DNA of 64,000 nucleotides from Verrucomicrobiaceae bacterium (GTDB lineage: Bacteria; Verrucomicrobiota; Verrucomicrobiia; Verrucomicrobiales; Verrucomicrobiaceae): positions 1,391,957-1,455,956 of the forward strand of contig JACKQF010000001.1 in the NCBI GenBank assembly GCA_024232965.1, given 5' to 3'. Position 1 is the stretch's first letter; each line of letters starts with the position of its first letter. This document shows positions 54,501 to 62,692 of the stretch, piece after piece. The notes beneath the pieces were generated by a model. That model did no database searches and was not told the origin of the DNA. It saw nothing but the letters and a program-made list of their open reading frames with translations. The position numbers and the translations under genes are program-made.

Positions 54501-55415
54501 GTGCAACAACTGGCGGAAAAACGCCACCGCAAGCCCGCCCACCCCATCGTCTTCGAAGGCAATGCGCCCTCCGATGTCACCGAGAATGGTGACCTCCTCC
54601 TGGCGCTCAATACCAAGCCCACCAAAGCACCAACAACCGCACGCTGCTGGCTGGGAGCGCCGAACTCCATCAAGGGTCCGACGAACGCCGCCTTCCATCG
54701 GCAAAGTGGCAATCACCTGCTCATCGTCGGACAGCGGGAAGAGGCCGCACTGGCCATGCTCGGCACCTCCATCATCTCCCTGGCTGCGCAATACCCCGCT
54801 GGAACCGCGCGCTTCATTCTCATCCATGGCACCACGCCTGGCAGTCAGGATGCCGCCTTCATCGACCATCTCACCGCAATCATCCCGCACGGCCTCACCG
54901 TTTCACGCGGGCATGACATCGCGGAGATCATGGAAGACATCTCCACCCAACTCAAAGAGCGCAACTCAGAGACCGATGCAGATTCGTCCACGCAGTCGAT
55001 CTTTCTCTTTGTCCACGAGATGCAGCGCTTTAAGAAGCTCCGCCACGAGGACGACTTCAGCTTTGGCGATAGCGATTCCTCGAATCCTGGCAGCCAGATG
55101 AACGACCTCATCACCGATGGCAGCAGCCACGGCATCCATCTGGTCGCCACCATCGATAGCTACAACAACATCAACCGCTTCATGAGTCGCAAGGCCCTCA
55201 GCGAGATCGAAATGCGCGTCCTCTTCCAAATGAGCGCCAACGATTCCGCCAGCCTCATCGAATCACCCAAAGCCGCCAACCTCGGCCTCCACCGCGCCTT
55301 GTATTACAACGAGCAGGAAGGCCACCTTGAGACCTTCCGCCCCTATGCCCTGCCCACACCGGCATGGCTGGACGAAGTCGGGAAAAAGCTCAGCGCCCTG
55401 CACGACGATAGCTGA
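51510..55415 (+). CDS. membrane-anchored FtsK/SpoIIIE-type ATPase (EccC-like) with three ATPase domains
   Basis: 1301 residues (GTG 51510; ATG at 51525 is the alternative). Residues ~1-215 are charged coiled coil; two membrane helices lie at ~221-241 and ~250-269; a second coiled coil follows at ~285-420. A first FtsK-like domain (~480-690) lacks a Walker A. The middle domain is intact: Walker A GKTGSGKST at 770-778, Walker B LLIIDEF at 874-880 and GSQT at 915-918. The third domain (~1040-1290) has VGQREEAAL where a P-loop should be and FLFVHEM instead of an acidic Walker B. EccC/YukB-type ATPases drive type VII secretion. It starts inside the preceding gene and is one base short of the convergent truD end. 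Confidence 0.9.
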   Translation: MSNSGMDLRVSRSLDLLGNLQTTVADFARQEDTFTKDIRSRRYASDRKYQEAKEQATAMHGSRSEEIQKRLNAQEAAIRAQHEARKDRIERMENYALRNLPRLARERRERWLGQLQAQKIAVERDFKAQLRYKAGDDPELLAAFKDQRKKIDDLDERAALAFNGYGSFKKLLRRRAKSITAAEDDVDVEPWVDEIDEHLTIAEQNLAELEEMPLPKFFSNLPLAAMALIVLIIGAAVAYTLGFDAPNLIKAGIITGGLFLLILMAWATGLSQGSKPARDAGRALAQSDFLHKTALATIDSRRERAKRDLQEHMDTTNAQIGQQWDRAGDIEKNFEVTTRERLSAQVPRCHSRNDRLMAQKLGRISAQRDSLLSQIQGDQHSRGDRFTEVHAQEIAELTAEEKQGWEQLESGWQKEVLPRYNALKELQTTEPALYPDWSADLVGKWDAPRQFASATRFGHLTVDLTQNADGIPKDPRLALPGTAEIDVPLTLSFPNQGSLLIETTDANTGVVADTINNVILRLLATTPPGKMAFTIIDPVGLGQNFAGLMHLADYEESLINRRIWTQRDQIEERLAELNEHIEKVIQMYLRNEYATITEYNEQAGSVAEKYHFLVVADFPANFSDTAAKRLQSIAVSGPRCGVYTLIHWDHRQPLPDGFVADELRQSSVCIRQEKGKFIIDADPTRRGAVLTFDAPPSAELSVELVHKIGKASIDSNRVEVPFSQVSPKPEDLWTLDTTSELKIAVGRTGATKLQYLAIGKGTRQHALFAGKTGSGKSTLFHVIITNLALAADPDNVEFYLIDFKKGVEFKCYATHKLPHAKVIAIESDREFGLSVLQRIDEELKRRGDMFRKLGVQDVAGYKKAGGTEPIPRTLLIIDEFQEFFVEDDNIAQNASVLFDRIVRQGRAFGIHVLLGSQTLGGAYTLARTTLGQMVIRVALQCNEADAYLIMDENNPAPRLLTRPGEGIYNDAAGAVEGNSPFQVVWLSDDERDAALDRVQQLAEKRHRKPAHPIVFEGNAPSDVTENGDLLLALNTKPTKAPTTARCWLGAPNSIKGPTNAAFHRQSGNHLLIVGQREEAALAMLGTSIISLAAQYPAGTARFILIHGTTPGSQDAAFIDHLTAIIPHGLTVSRGHDIAEIMEDISTQLKERNSETDADSSTQSIFLFVHEMQRFKKLRHEDDFSFGDSDSSNPGSQMNDLITDGSSHGIHLVATIDSYNNINRFMSRKALSEIEMRVLFQMSANDSASLIESPKAANLGLHRALYYNEQEGHLETFRPYALPTPAWLDEVGKKLSALHDDS

Positions 55416-55416
55416 T

Positions 55417-56448
55417 TCATCCGTCCCAGCGCACCAGTTCCCGCAACACGCCCGTGGCATAACAGCCACGCGGCAGGTCAAAGCTCAGTTGCAGATCCCC
55501 GCCCTCCATCACGACCAACTCAGAGGCCGTCGGCCGCAATCGCATCACGCGACGCTCTTGACGCAGTCCCGCCGCCTCTAGCCCCGCCGTCAGCTCCGGA
55601 TAGCGCCCCATCAACTCCGACTCCACACCGCGCACCTCTGCCGCGCTGTGCAGTTCCCCTGCACCCCAGAGCGGAGCAGTGATCTCCAGGACTCCGTCAT
55701 TGAAGCGTTGCACCTCATCGCCGCGCTGGTTCTCGATCAGCAGCAGCGTGCGATTGTCGGCGAAGCCGTACACCTCGCCAGCCAGCGCACAATCCCACGT
55801 GCCCTGCGCCATCCGTGCCGCCACCACCTCATTGAACAACTGACTGCGCACCGCAGACAGCAACAACCCTCGCAGCAGTCGGTCTTTGGGTGAAAACTCA
55901 CCACGAAACATCTGCAGAGCCTTTTCGACATTGCGACCCTCACGCCCGAACCGTTGCACGCCAAAAAAGTTAGGCACCCCACGTTCGACGATCGCCTGCC
56001 AGCGCCCTGCGGCCGCTACCGCATCAAAGTCAGGACCACGCAATCGGATCGTGAAGCGATTGCCCAGATGGATGCCGCGCCGCAGTTTGCGAGTGTTCCG
56101 GGTGATGCGCAGTACCCGCAACCCGTCCGACTCCAAATCAGCAGCCTCCGGTGACGGCTGCCCCGGAATGTGCAGACTGAACCACTGGCGCGTCACCGCA
56201 TGGCGATCCTTCAATCCACAATGGCTCACCAACCGATGCCGAATGCCCAAAGCATCCGCCAGCCGCACCGCCGCAACGTTGGTATCCAGATCCCGCTTTT
56301 CCACCCAAACAAAGCAATGCTCCCCGACCCCGGACGGCTCAAAACCCAGCAGTTCTTCCACCACAAAATCCGCCAATTCCTCCTTAAAGCCAGCCCGCCC
56401 CAGCGGGCGGCCATGCAGATAAGGGAGAGCATCAAGTTCGGATTCCAT
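55417..56448 (-). CDS. truD: tRNA pseudouridine(13) synthase
   Basis: 343 residues from ATG 56448 (MESELDALPYLHG). TruD signature: HCGLKDRHAVTRQWFSLH, with catalytic Asp in GLKDR; NRFTIRLRG, VPNFFGVQRFG and the C-terminal ARM-like part are present. It makes pseudouridine 13 in tRNA-Glu. The longer in-frame start at 56475 adds an unrelated nine-residue extension. It lies convergent to the FtsK-like gene, with which it is nearly end to end. Confidence 0.95.
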   Translation of the reverse strand: MESELDALPYLHGRPLGRAGFKEELADFVVEELLGFEPSGVGEHCFVWVEKRDLDTNVAAVRLADALGIRHRLVSHCGLKDRHAVTRQWFSLHIPGQPSPEAADLESDGLRVLRITRNTRKLRRGIHLGNRFTIRLRGPDFDAVAAAGRWQAIVERGVPNFFGVQRFGREGRNVEKALQMFRGEFSPKDRLLRGLLLSAVRSQLFNEVVAARMAQGTWDCALAGEVYGFADNRTLLLIENQRGDEVQRFNDGVLEITAPLWGAGELHSAAEVRGVESELMGRYPELTAGLEAAGLRQERRVMRLRPTASELVVMEGGDLQLSFDLPRGCYATGVLRELVRWDG

Positions 56449-56879
56449 GCCGACCACGCTACAACCAGAAACCAAATTCAGCCAATGCCCAGTTTTGTGA
56501 GAACATGTGCTTCGGTCCCATGACGCTCCTAGTTTGGGCTATGGAGAGGTCCTTGTGTCGACGACTCCACCCCGTGCATTAGCAGTCCCATACCCTTGCC
56601 CGTTGAACGCGGATAAGCGCCCCAGGGGAGTTCCGGGGCTCTCGCCCACCTCGCGCCGGCCGCATCAAACGCTGGACGCCGTCCCGCCCGGGAAGGCAAT
56701 GGGGACAGGGCTTTGCCGTCAGTGATCCATTACCTTGCCCTTCGGGCAAGGGTCGACCACCGGTCGTCGTTACACCTGCGTTGACCCGCCTCCAATTCAG
56801 CCCCCTTGACGATGACACATTCGACACCGAGAACGTTTGGAGTTGACCCATTCCCCATTGTTCTGTCAATCTCGCGAGC
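56449..56879. other. 431-base non-coding gap with a strong hairpin
   Basis: Divergent starts (truD minus, pseudo-FGE plus) flank the gap. A hairpin CCTTGCCC-TTC-GGGCAAGG sits at 56733-56751, and GC-rich inverted segments such as CCCCAGGGGAGTTCCGGGGC lie near 56620-56640. No gene is supported; the segment may be an imported or repeated intergenic element. Confidence 0.4.
56733..56751. repeat. perfect eight-pair hairpin in the truD/pseudo-FGE gap
   Basis: CCTTGCCC and GGGCAAGG flank a TTC loop. No T-run follows on either strand, so a simple terminator is unlikely. Confidence 0.4.
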
Positions 56880-58370
56880 ATGACGCGTCGGCTTGCCCTC
56901 TCACTCGCTTTCCTTTCCATTGGTGCCACTGCGGTCGCACAAACGACGCCACCTGCCGAACTCAAATTGAACCTTGGCTCGGGAGTCACTATCGACATGA
57001 TGCTGATTCAACCAGGCAGCTTTGTGCAAGGATCACCGGTGACAGAAGTGGGGAGGGAAGATGATGAGCGGGAGCGCCCAGTGAGTCTGACCAAAGCCTA
57101 CTACATGGGCAAATATCCCGTCACACGCGGCCAATTCGCGCGCTTTGTCGCCGCTACCCGCTACCGCACCGAGGCGGAAGTCGGCACCTCTGGCGGCTTC
57201 GGCATCGAAGGTGGCAAGCTGGTGCAGCGCAAGCAGTTCACTTGGCGAAATCCTGGCTTCGCGCAAACGGACGATCATCCCGTGGTTATCGTGACCGCCG
57301 ATGACGCCAAGGCCTTCTGCCAATGGCTGAGCAAACAAAGCCGATACGATTGCCAACTGCCGACCGAGGCGCAGTGGGAGTTTGCCTGCCGTGCCGGCAC
57401 AACGACGGCACATTATTTGGAGCCCGTCGATGCGGTGGCCTGGCACCGAGGCAATAGCAACGCAACAACCCATCCCGTCGGCCAGAAGAAACCCAATGGA
57501 TGGGGCCTGCACGACCTCTACGGTCCCGTCTGGCAATGGTGCCGCGACTGGTATGGCCTCTACCCGGCTGGAGCTGCGACCGATCCTTTGCAAACCAATC
57601 GCAACCTCTCTGACAAACCGCGCCAAGTCATTCGCGGTGGCTCGTTCATGAGCGATGTCAGCCACTCCCGCTCCGCGGAACGCTACCGCAACGATGCCAA
57701 AAGTCGCAATGCCGACAATGGCTTTCGCATCGTCTGCGCGACCACCAACCGCGCCGTAGCACCGCTCCTGAAGGCCGAGGCGGAAGAAGTAACAACGACG
57801 AAGACGAGCCCAACGCAGCCTCACTCCCCGCAACCCTCAAAGACTTCGAATCCAAGCCACACGAAGCAGCCTGAGAAAAAGGGTTTTGGCTTGTTTGGAA
57901 TGATCGCTGCGATCTTTGCGTCGTTCGTTGGATACAAGTTTCTCCGCATGTTCATCGGCATCCTCAGTCGCCCGCATCCGCGAATCGACGCAAGCCCTAT
58001 GAGCGGACAAGAAGCCGCTGCAAGGTTCGCATCGTCACCGCCGCCGTTGGCTCAGCGTTTCGCGTTTCAAATGACGGATTCCGGTTTCTACATCACTGGA
58101 CCCGCCGCCGCCGTGGGTTCGCGCATCCAATACAGCGCGAAGGTCGGTGATCGAGTGCTGACCGACGACATCACCTTCAGCCCCGGGCCTCAGGGACAAT
58201 TCATCTTTACCGGTGCGCGACCCAGCAGCGTGAGCGTCCAAACAATGGGCGGGGTAATCGGAACGTCGGCAGCGGAGAATTGGTCATCGAGCTTCGATGA
58301 CGATCCTACAGAGCGCCGTCGTCGCTCCGATTCATCATCGTCCCGTTCATCGTTCCCTTCGGCCTACTGA
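56880..58370 (+). CDS. SUMF1/FGE-fold membrane protein, catalytic cysteines missing
   Basis: 496 residues with signal peptide MTRRLALSLAFLSIGATAVA. Residues ~25-290 form an FGE-sulfatase (SUMF1) domain: YYMGKYPVTRGQFARFV, LPTEAQWEFACRAGT, GLHDLYGPVWQWC and VIRGGSFMSDVSHSRSAERYR. Formylglycine-generating enzymes have two cysteines after RGGS; here Ser258 and Ser263 take their places, so it is unlikely to convert sulfatases. A Pro/Thr linker, one membrane helix (~337-362) and a beta-rich tail with Ser/Arg end follow. Related domains act as ligand-binding or regulatory modules. The glycosyltransferase gene starts five bases later. Confidence 0.8.
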   Translation: MTRRLALSLAFLSIGATAVAQTTPPAELKLNLGSGVTIDMMLIQPGSFVQGSPVTEVGREDDERERPVSLTKAYYMGKYPVTRGQFARFVAATRYRTEAEVGTSGGFGIEGGKLVQRKQFTWRNPGFAQTDDHPVVIVTADDAKAFCQWLSKQSRYDCQLPTEAQWEFACRAGTTTAHYLEPVDAVAWHRGNSNATTHPVGQKKPNGWGLHDLYGPVWQWCRDWYGLYPAGAATDPLQTNRNLSDKPRQVIRGGSFMSDVSHSRSAERYRNDAKSRNADNGFRIVCATTNRAVAPLLKAEAEEVTTTKTSPTQPHSPQPSKTSNPSHTKQPEKKGFGLFGMIAAIFASFVGYKFLRMFIGILSRPHPRIDASPMSGQEAAARFASSPPPLAQRFAFQMTDSGFYITGPAAAVGSRIQYSAKVGDRVLTDDITFSPGPQGQFIFTGARPSSVSVQTMGGVIGTSAAENWSSSFDDDPTERRRRSDSSSSRSSFPSAY

Positions 58371-58375
58371 TCGGC

Positions 58376-60976
58376 ATGGCGATGCCGCGCGAGATTCGCA
58401 TCCTTTCCTCTCCCGACGATCCCGTCTGGTCCCTGCAGCGCACCCGCCGATCGCTCCCGCCACCACCTGCCGAAGGCAGATGGATCGTCCGAGCGGGGAG
58501 TTGGCTGCCGCGCCATGTTCCAGAATGGATCTGGCCCGGTGACGATCAACCTTGCCTCCTCATTGGCTGCACACTCACTCCAGGCACACGCACTCCAATC
58601 CAACCCTGGCTGGATCTGCTGCACACCAATGGCGGCATTTTCAGCAGCACGGATTCCCCTGCACTACCTCCCATCTTCAGCCTGTGGTTGAATGATGCTG
58701 CCTCAGCTGCTTGGCAAGACGACGACGACATCCAAGCCTTCGTTACACGCGCCTTGGAGAACCACTGGCAGGTAATTCGCCATGGCCCGCTTGATATCTG
58801 TTTTGATCCGCATGTCCGCGTGTTGGAAATCCTCACCAGCCTCCAACGCGGTGGTGCCGAGCGACTCGCGCTGGATCTTCATCGCGCGCTGCCACGCCAC
58901 CGACTCTCCACGACATTGCTGACGCTTGGCTCGCCCGGCCGCGAGCCATTTGAAGCGCCACCCAACACCGTTCAACGCCATCTACCGCCTGATCCAGAGA
59001 TTCGCGCGAAGGAGATCGATCGGGTCATTCACCATCATGGCATCGACATCGCCCACGCCCACCTTGTCGATGGCGAGACGCTCGCTCGACTCGACCGCAA
59101 CGTTCCGCTGGCCATCACGATCCACAATCAACGCCAAGGCTGGCCCGCAGGCATGGATCGCCTCCAAATGCGAACGGATGCACTCCTCATCGGCTGTTCC
59201 GAAGTGGTCGCCTCCGAAGTCGCTGCCGAATTTCCGGCACACATCGCACGCACGATCTGGAACGGCATTCAACCCACGCCACCACCAACGCTGCCCGCAG
59301 GACCTCGACCACTGACACTCATCTCCGTCGCCAATCCTCGACCGCAGAAACGTCTGCCACTCTTGATCGATATTCTCGCCGCATTGCCAGGAGCACGACT
59401 CAAGATCGCCGGGCAGCCTTCAGTCATCCATGCCGATGCGCAGAACGAAGTGCGACTCTGTGATGAAAAGATCGCAACCCACGGCCTTGGCGATTCTGTC
59501 GAGTGGCTCGGCACCGTTCGAGATGTGCCTGCACTCCTCGCCGAAGCCGATGTGTTTGTCTCGGCCAGTCTGCATGAAGGTATGAGCCTGGCGCAGCTCG
59601 AAGCCATCGCAGCAGGCATTCCTGTGGTCGCCACCGACGTCAGTGGAACGGCAGAAATTGCATCGCGGCATCCCCACATGATGCGTCGTCTCCCCGTCGA
59701 TGCACCACCGGAGGCATTCGCAGCAGCCATCCTCGAAATCGCCCCACAGCGTGGCAACGGCTCTCTTGCTGCCGACTTCACGACTCATGCAATGGCGGCG
59801 CGGCACGCATGGTTGCTACAAGCACTCTTGATTTCCCGCAGCGCACCACGACGCGGCCTGCTCTTGGTCACAAACAACTTCTCGACCGGAGGCGCCCAAT
59901 CCAGCGCCCGAAGGCTATTGATCGAGCTTCACCGGATGGGAGAACACGTCCGAGCCGTCGTCCTTCAGGAACACGCCGACAACCCCACACCCGGCCGACG
60001 TGCCTTGCAGGAAGCAGGTATCCATGTCAAGAGCCTCGACCCGCCTGATGTGTGTGATGCCCAATCGGCACTCATTCCCCTCCTCCACAACCTCGCCGCT
60101 GAACCACCTGAAGCGGTTGTCTTTTGGAACGTGATTCCCGAGTACAAAGTCCTGCTCGCGGATGCCCTTTGGGGCATACCAGTCTTCGACGTGAGCCCTG
60201 GAGAGATGTTCTTCGCTTCGCTGGATCGCTACTTCGCGAATCCGCGCGCAGGCCTTCCGTATCTAAACTCCAACGCCTACGGACGCCGTCTCACTGCCGT
60301 GATCGTGAAACACGAGAGCGAGATCGAACGAGCAATCAAAGTTCTGGCTTGTCCCGCTCATCTTATCCCGAACGGAGTACCAGCCCGCCCCTTCATTCCT
60401 GAGCCCCCTGGTGTCGCGTGGACCTTGGGAACCGCAGCGCGCATCCATCCGCACAAGCGGCTCGAAGACTTGATTGACGCATTCCGTCTCGTGCACACGC
60501 AGCTCCCGCAAGCACGCCTTCGTATCGCTGGCGCAGCCGACTTCGGACAGGAGGAATACGAAGCAATCCTCCAGCAAAGCACCGTCGACCTACCCGTCGA
60601 GTGGTGTGGCGAGATCAATGACCTTCCGGCCTTCCACGACACCCTGTGTTTGTTCGCGATGATTTCAGAACCCAGTGGCTGTCCCAATGCATCGCTGGAA
60701 GCCATGGCATCGAGTCTTCCCGTTATCGCCACTGCGGTCGGCGGCGCACGCGAGCAAGTGCAGCACGGTGTTACCGGCCTTCTTGTGCCGCCCCGCGATC
60801 CTGATGCTCTTGCTTCTGCCATCATCGGATTGCTGACGACCCCGGCAATACGTTCAGCAATGCGCCAATCGGCAAACGCACGGGCACAGCGTGTATTCAG
60901 CATGGAAGCCATGAGCCAGACCTACCGCCAGGTTTGTCTCCAACCTGCAACTAAAGGATGTGAGCTGGCGAGTTGA
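58376..60976 (+). CDS. tandem GT4 glycosyltransferase
   Basis: 866 residues with two GT-B glycosyltransferase units in one chain after an N-terminal ~140-residue unrecognised part. Unit 1 (~148-490): EILTSLQRGGAERLAL, then EGMSLAQLEAIAAGIPVVATD around 400. Unit 2 (~493-860): LLLVTNNFSTGGAQSSAR, GTAARIHPHKRLEDLI and EPSGCPNASLEAMASSLP around 764, with the retaining E-x7-E pattern in both. GT4 enzymes transfer sugars from nucleotide donors, so the protein could add two sugars in sequence to a glycan. No signal peptide. It follows the pseudo-FGE gene by five bases; the pair may shape a surface glycan. Confidence 0.88.
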   Translation: MAMPREIRILSSPDDPVWSLQRTRRSLPPPPAEGRWIVRAGSWLPRHVPEWIWPGDDQPCLLIGCTLTPGTRTPIQPWLDLLHTNGGIFSSTDSPALPPIFSLWLNDAASAAWQDDDDIQAFVTRALENHWQVIRHGPLDICFDPHVRVLEILTSLQRGGAERLALDLHRALPRHRLSTTLLTLGSPGREPFEAPPNTVQRHLPPDPEIRAKEIDRVIHHHGIDIAHAHLVDGETLARLDRNVPLAITIHNQRQGWPAGMDRLQMRTDALLIGCSEVVASEVAAEFPAHIARTIWNGIQPTPPPTLPAGPRPLTLISVANPRPQKRLPLLIDILAALPGARLKIAGQPSVIHADAQNEVRLCDEKIATHGLGDSVEWLGTVRDVPALLAEADVFVSASLHEGMSLAQLEAIAAGIPVVATDVSGTAEIASRHPHMMRRLPVDAPPEAFAAAILEIAPQRGNGSLAADFTTHAMAARHAWLLQALLISRSAPRRGLLLVTNNFSTGGAQSSARRLLIELHRMGEHVRAVVLQEHADNPTPGRRALQEAGIHVKSLDPPDVCDAQSALIPLLHNLAAEPPEAVVFWNVIPEYKVLLADALWGIPVFDVSPGEMFFASLDRYFANPRAGLPYLNSNAYGRRLTAVIVKHESEIERAIKVLACPAHLIPNGVPARPFIPEPPGVAWTLGTAARIHPHKRLEDLIDAFRLVHTQLPQARLRIAGAADFGQEEYEAILQQSTVDLPVEWCGEINDLPAFHDTLCLFAMISEPSGCPNASLEAMASSLPVIATAVGGAREQVQHGVTGLLVPPRDPDALASAIIGLLTTPAIRSAMRQSANARAQRVFSMEAMSQTYRQVCLQPATKGCELAS

Positions 60977-61076
60977 GGGTATTTCTAGCTTCCTGCTCCA
61001 AACGGGTTCTGGGCTCTATTAGCCATCCATGCCGAACCTCATATCGTCCGCAGACGGGTTTAATGGAGAAACATGA

Positions 61077-62618
61077 TCACTTCTTTGATACCGGTGCCGG
61101 AGTCTCAGAAACCATCACCGACGTGTCAGGCGACTTGCCGGAGTAAAAGGAGACGAAGTGCGTGTCGCCGATCACGGTGGCGTTCGCGTTGCCCGCATCC
61201 CAGGGAATGGGGCTGCCGATGGCGACGGCCTCGGAACCGGGCCAGCTCAGCGGATGATCAAACACGACGTTCGGATCGACAATGCGACGTCGGAGGATGC
61301 CACGCCCTCGCTCATAGTAGTAGTTGCTCAACAGCCCGGTCTTGGCGTCGAGGATAAGGCTCGGCGTGGAGGCGGAGACATCGCTGATGTTGGTCCGCGC
61401 GCGAGTCCATGTGGCTCCATAGTCCGTGGAGATGATCTGGAACTGCGCGGGTCCAGTTTCGGTGCGCGCGATGGCGAGGATCTTGCCATCGCCGAGGTAA
61501 ACGGCGGCGGGTTCGGTCGGCCAGTCGGCTTTCAGCAGCCCGGACTCGATGGCCGTCTGCGCCCACGTTTTGCCGTCGTCGCTGCTGGTCATCATGCCCC
61601 ACGATTGCGTGGGCTTGTCGCTGTAATCCCCGCCGAACCACAGGGCCATGAGCCCGACCTTGGGGACGCTGAAGACGTCAGTGATCTGCATCGGACGTAC
61701 AGCGAGTTCAGGTGTCGCGACGAGTGTGAACGCGGTGCCATCGGTGCTGCGGTAGAGGTCGTGGTTCCACTCGTTTTTTCCGATTCGGCGCACCCAGAGC
61801 AGCATCGCGCCCGTGGAATCGAGCCCCTTGCCGACAGCGACCTCGCCGTAGCCGGATGCGTCGGCAACCACGGTTTCCGGCGTCCATGTTTTTCCGCCGT
61901 CGGTGGAAGTGCGAGCGTAAACAGCGCGATCATTGCTGGCAATCGTGTGCCCTTTGCCGCGGCCATACACACAGACCAGCTTGTCGCCGATGGCCTGAAT
62001 CATCGGCCACGAGTTGTAGCCGGGCACGTCTTGCACGATGTGGGGCTTCGGGAGGGCTTTCAACGGTGTCACCTTCACTGCGGCCAGCCCCGTGGGCTTG
62101 ATGAACGTATCGCCGGGATCACCGGGTTCGCGCTGGATGCGCACCGTGAGAGGCGCATCGGGTAAGACTTCATAATAGGATTCGAGGACGATCGTCCGCG
62201 AATGGAATGGCGCAGCAGGCAGCGCGGTGCGCACTGGTTTGCCCAGCGCATACCGCTCGGTGAACGGCGCATTCTCGACCATCTGCGACAGATGGACGCG
62301 ATAGACATCCTGAAACTCCGGACTCGTCGTCTCGTCCGTCGAAGTCACTACGATTTCGACCTTCACCGCCGCGCAATCGCGGGAAAGCCCCGTCACCAAC
62401 CCGGCGACCGACTGCCCTACCGTGCCTCCCGACATCGACCACACTGGAATGTGCGTGGAACCTTTCGACATCAGAACGAGCGAAGGTTTGCCCGTCGCGA
62501 TCAACATCTGATTCGCATTGAGGAATAACGAGGAAGGATCTGCGGCGAAGCCGCTGATGGCGGACGCGAGCAGTGCGATGGAAAGGACGATTGGCAGGAG
62601 CTGGGTTTTGGTTCGCAT
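61077..62618 (-). CDS. secreted sialidase/BNR-repeat protein
   Basis: 513 residues from ATG 62618, where a signal peptide (MRTKTQLLPIVLSIALLASA) begins; a much longer in-frame extension to 62906 lies inside the upstream gene and was rejected. After an N-terminal beta domain, Asp-box motifs STDGGKTW, SSDDGKTW and STDYGATW mark the six-bladed sialidase propeller. The catalytic Tyr/Glu and Arg triad were not located with confidence, so it may be an exo-sialidase or a carbohydrate-binding relative. It probably acts on glycans outside the cell. The upstream gene ends 74 bases away on the same strand. Confidence 0.8.
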   Translation of the reverse strand: MRTKTQLLPIVLSIALLASAISGFAADPSSLFLNANQMLIATGKPSLVLMSKGSTHIPVWSMSGGTVGQSVAGLVTGLSRDCAAVKVEIVVTSTDETTSPEFQDVYRVHLSQMVENAPFTERYALGKPVRTALPAAPFHSRTIVLESYYEVLPDAPLTVRIQREPGDPGDTFIKPTGLAAVKVTPLKALPKPHIVQDVPGYNSWPMIQAIGDKLVCVYGRGKGHTIASNDRAVYARTSTDGGKTWTPETVVADASGYGEVAVGKGLDSTGAMLLWVRRIGKNEWNHDLYRSTDGTAFTLVATPELAVRPMQITDVFSVPKVGLMALWFGGDYSDKPTQSWGMMTSSDDGKTWAQTAIESGLLKADWPTEPAAVYLGDGKILAIARTETGPAQFQIISTDYGATWTRARTNISDVSASTPSLILDAKTGLLSNYYYERGRGILRRRIVDPNVVFDHPLSWPGSEAVAIGSPIPWDAGNANATVIGDTHFVSFYSGKSPDTSVMVSETPAPVSKK

Positions 62619-62692
62619 TCCTTCAGGCTGGCACAGTCGTGAGCCCACTTCAATCTCGGCGAGATCGCACGATCGTGCGCCTCTACATGGCA

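Noticed and set aside
53598..54890. 430-codon open frame antisense to the FtsK-like gene
   Set aside because: It lies wholly within the ATPase gene, has no family motifs and is explained by the GC-rich codon pattern of the real gene.
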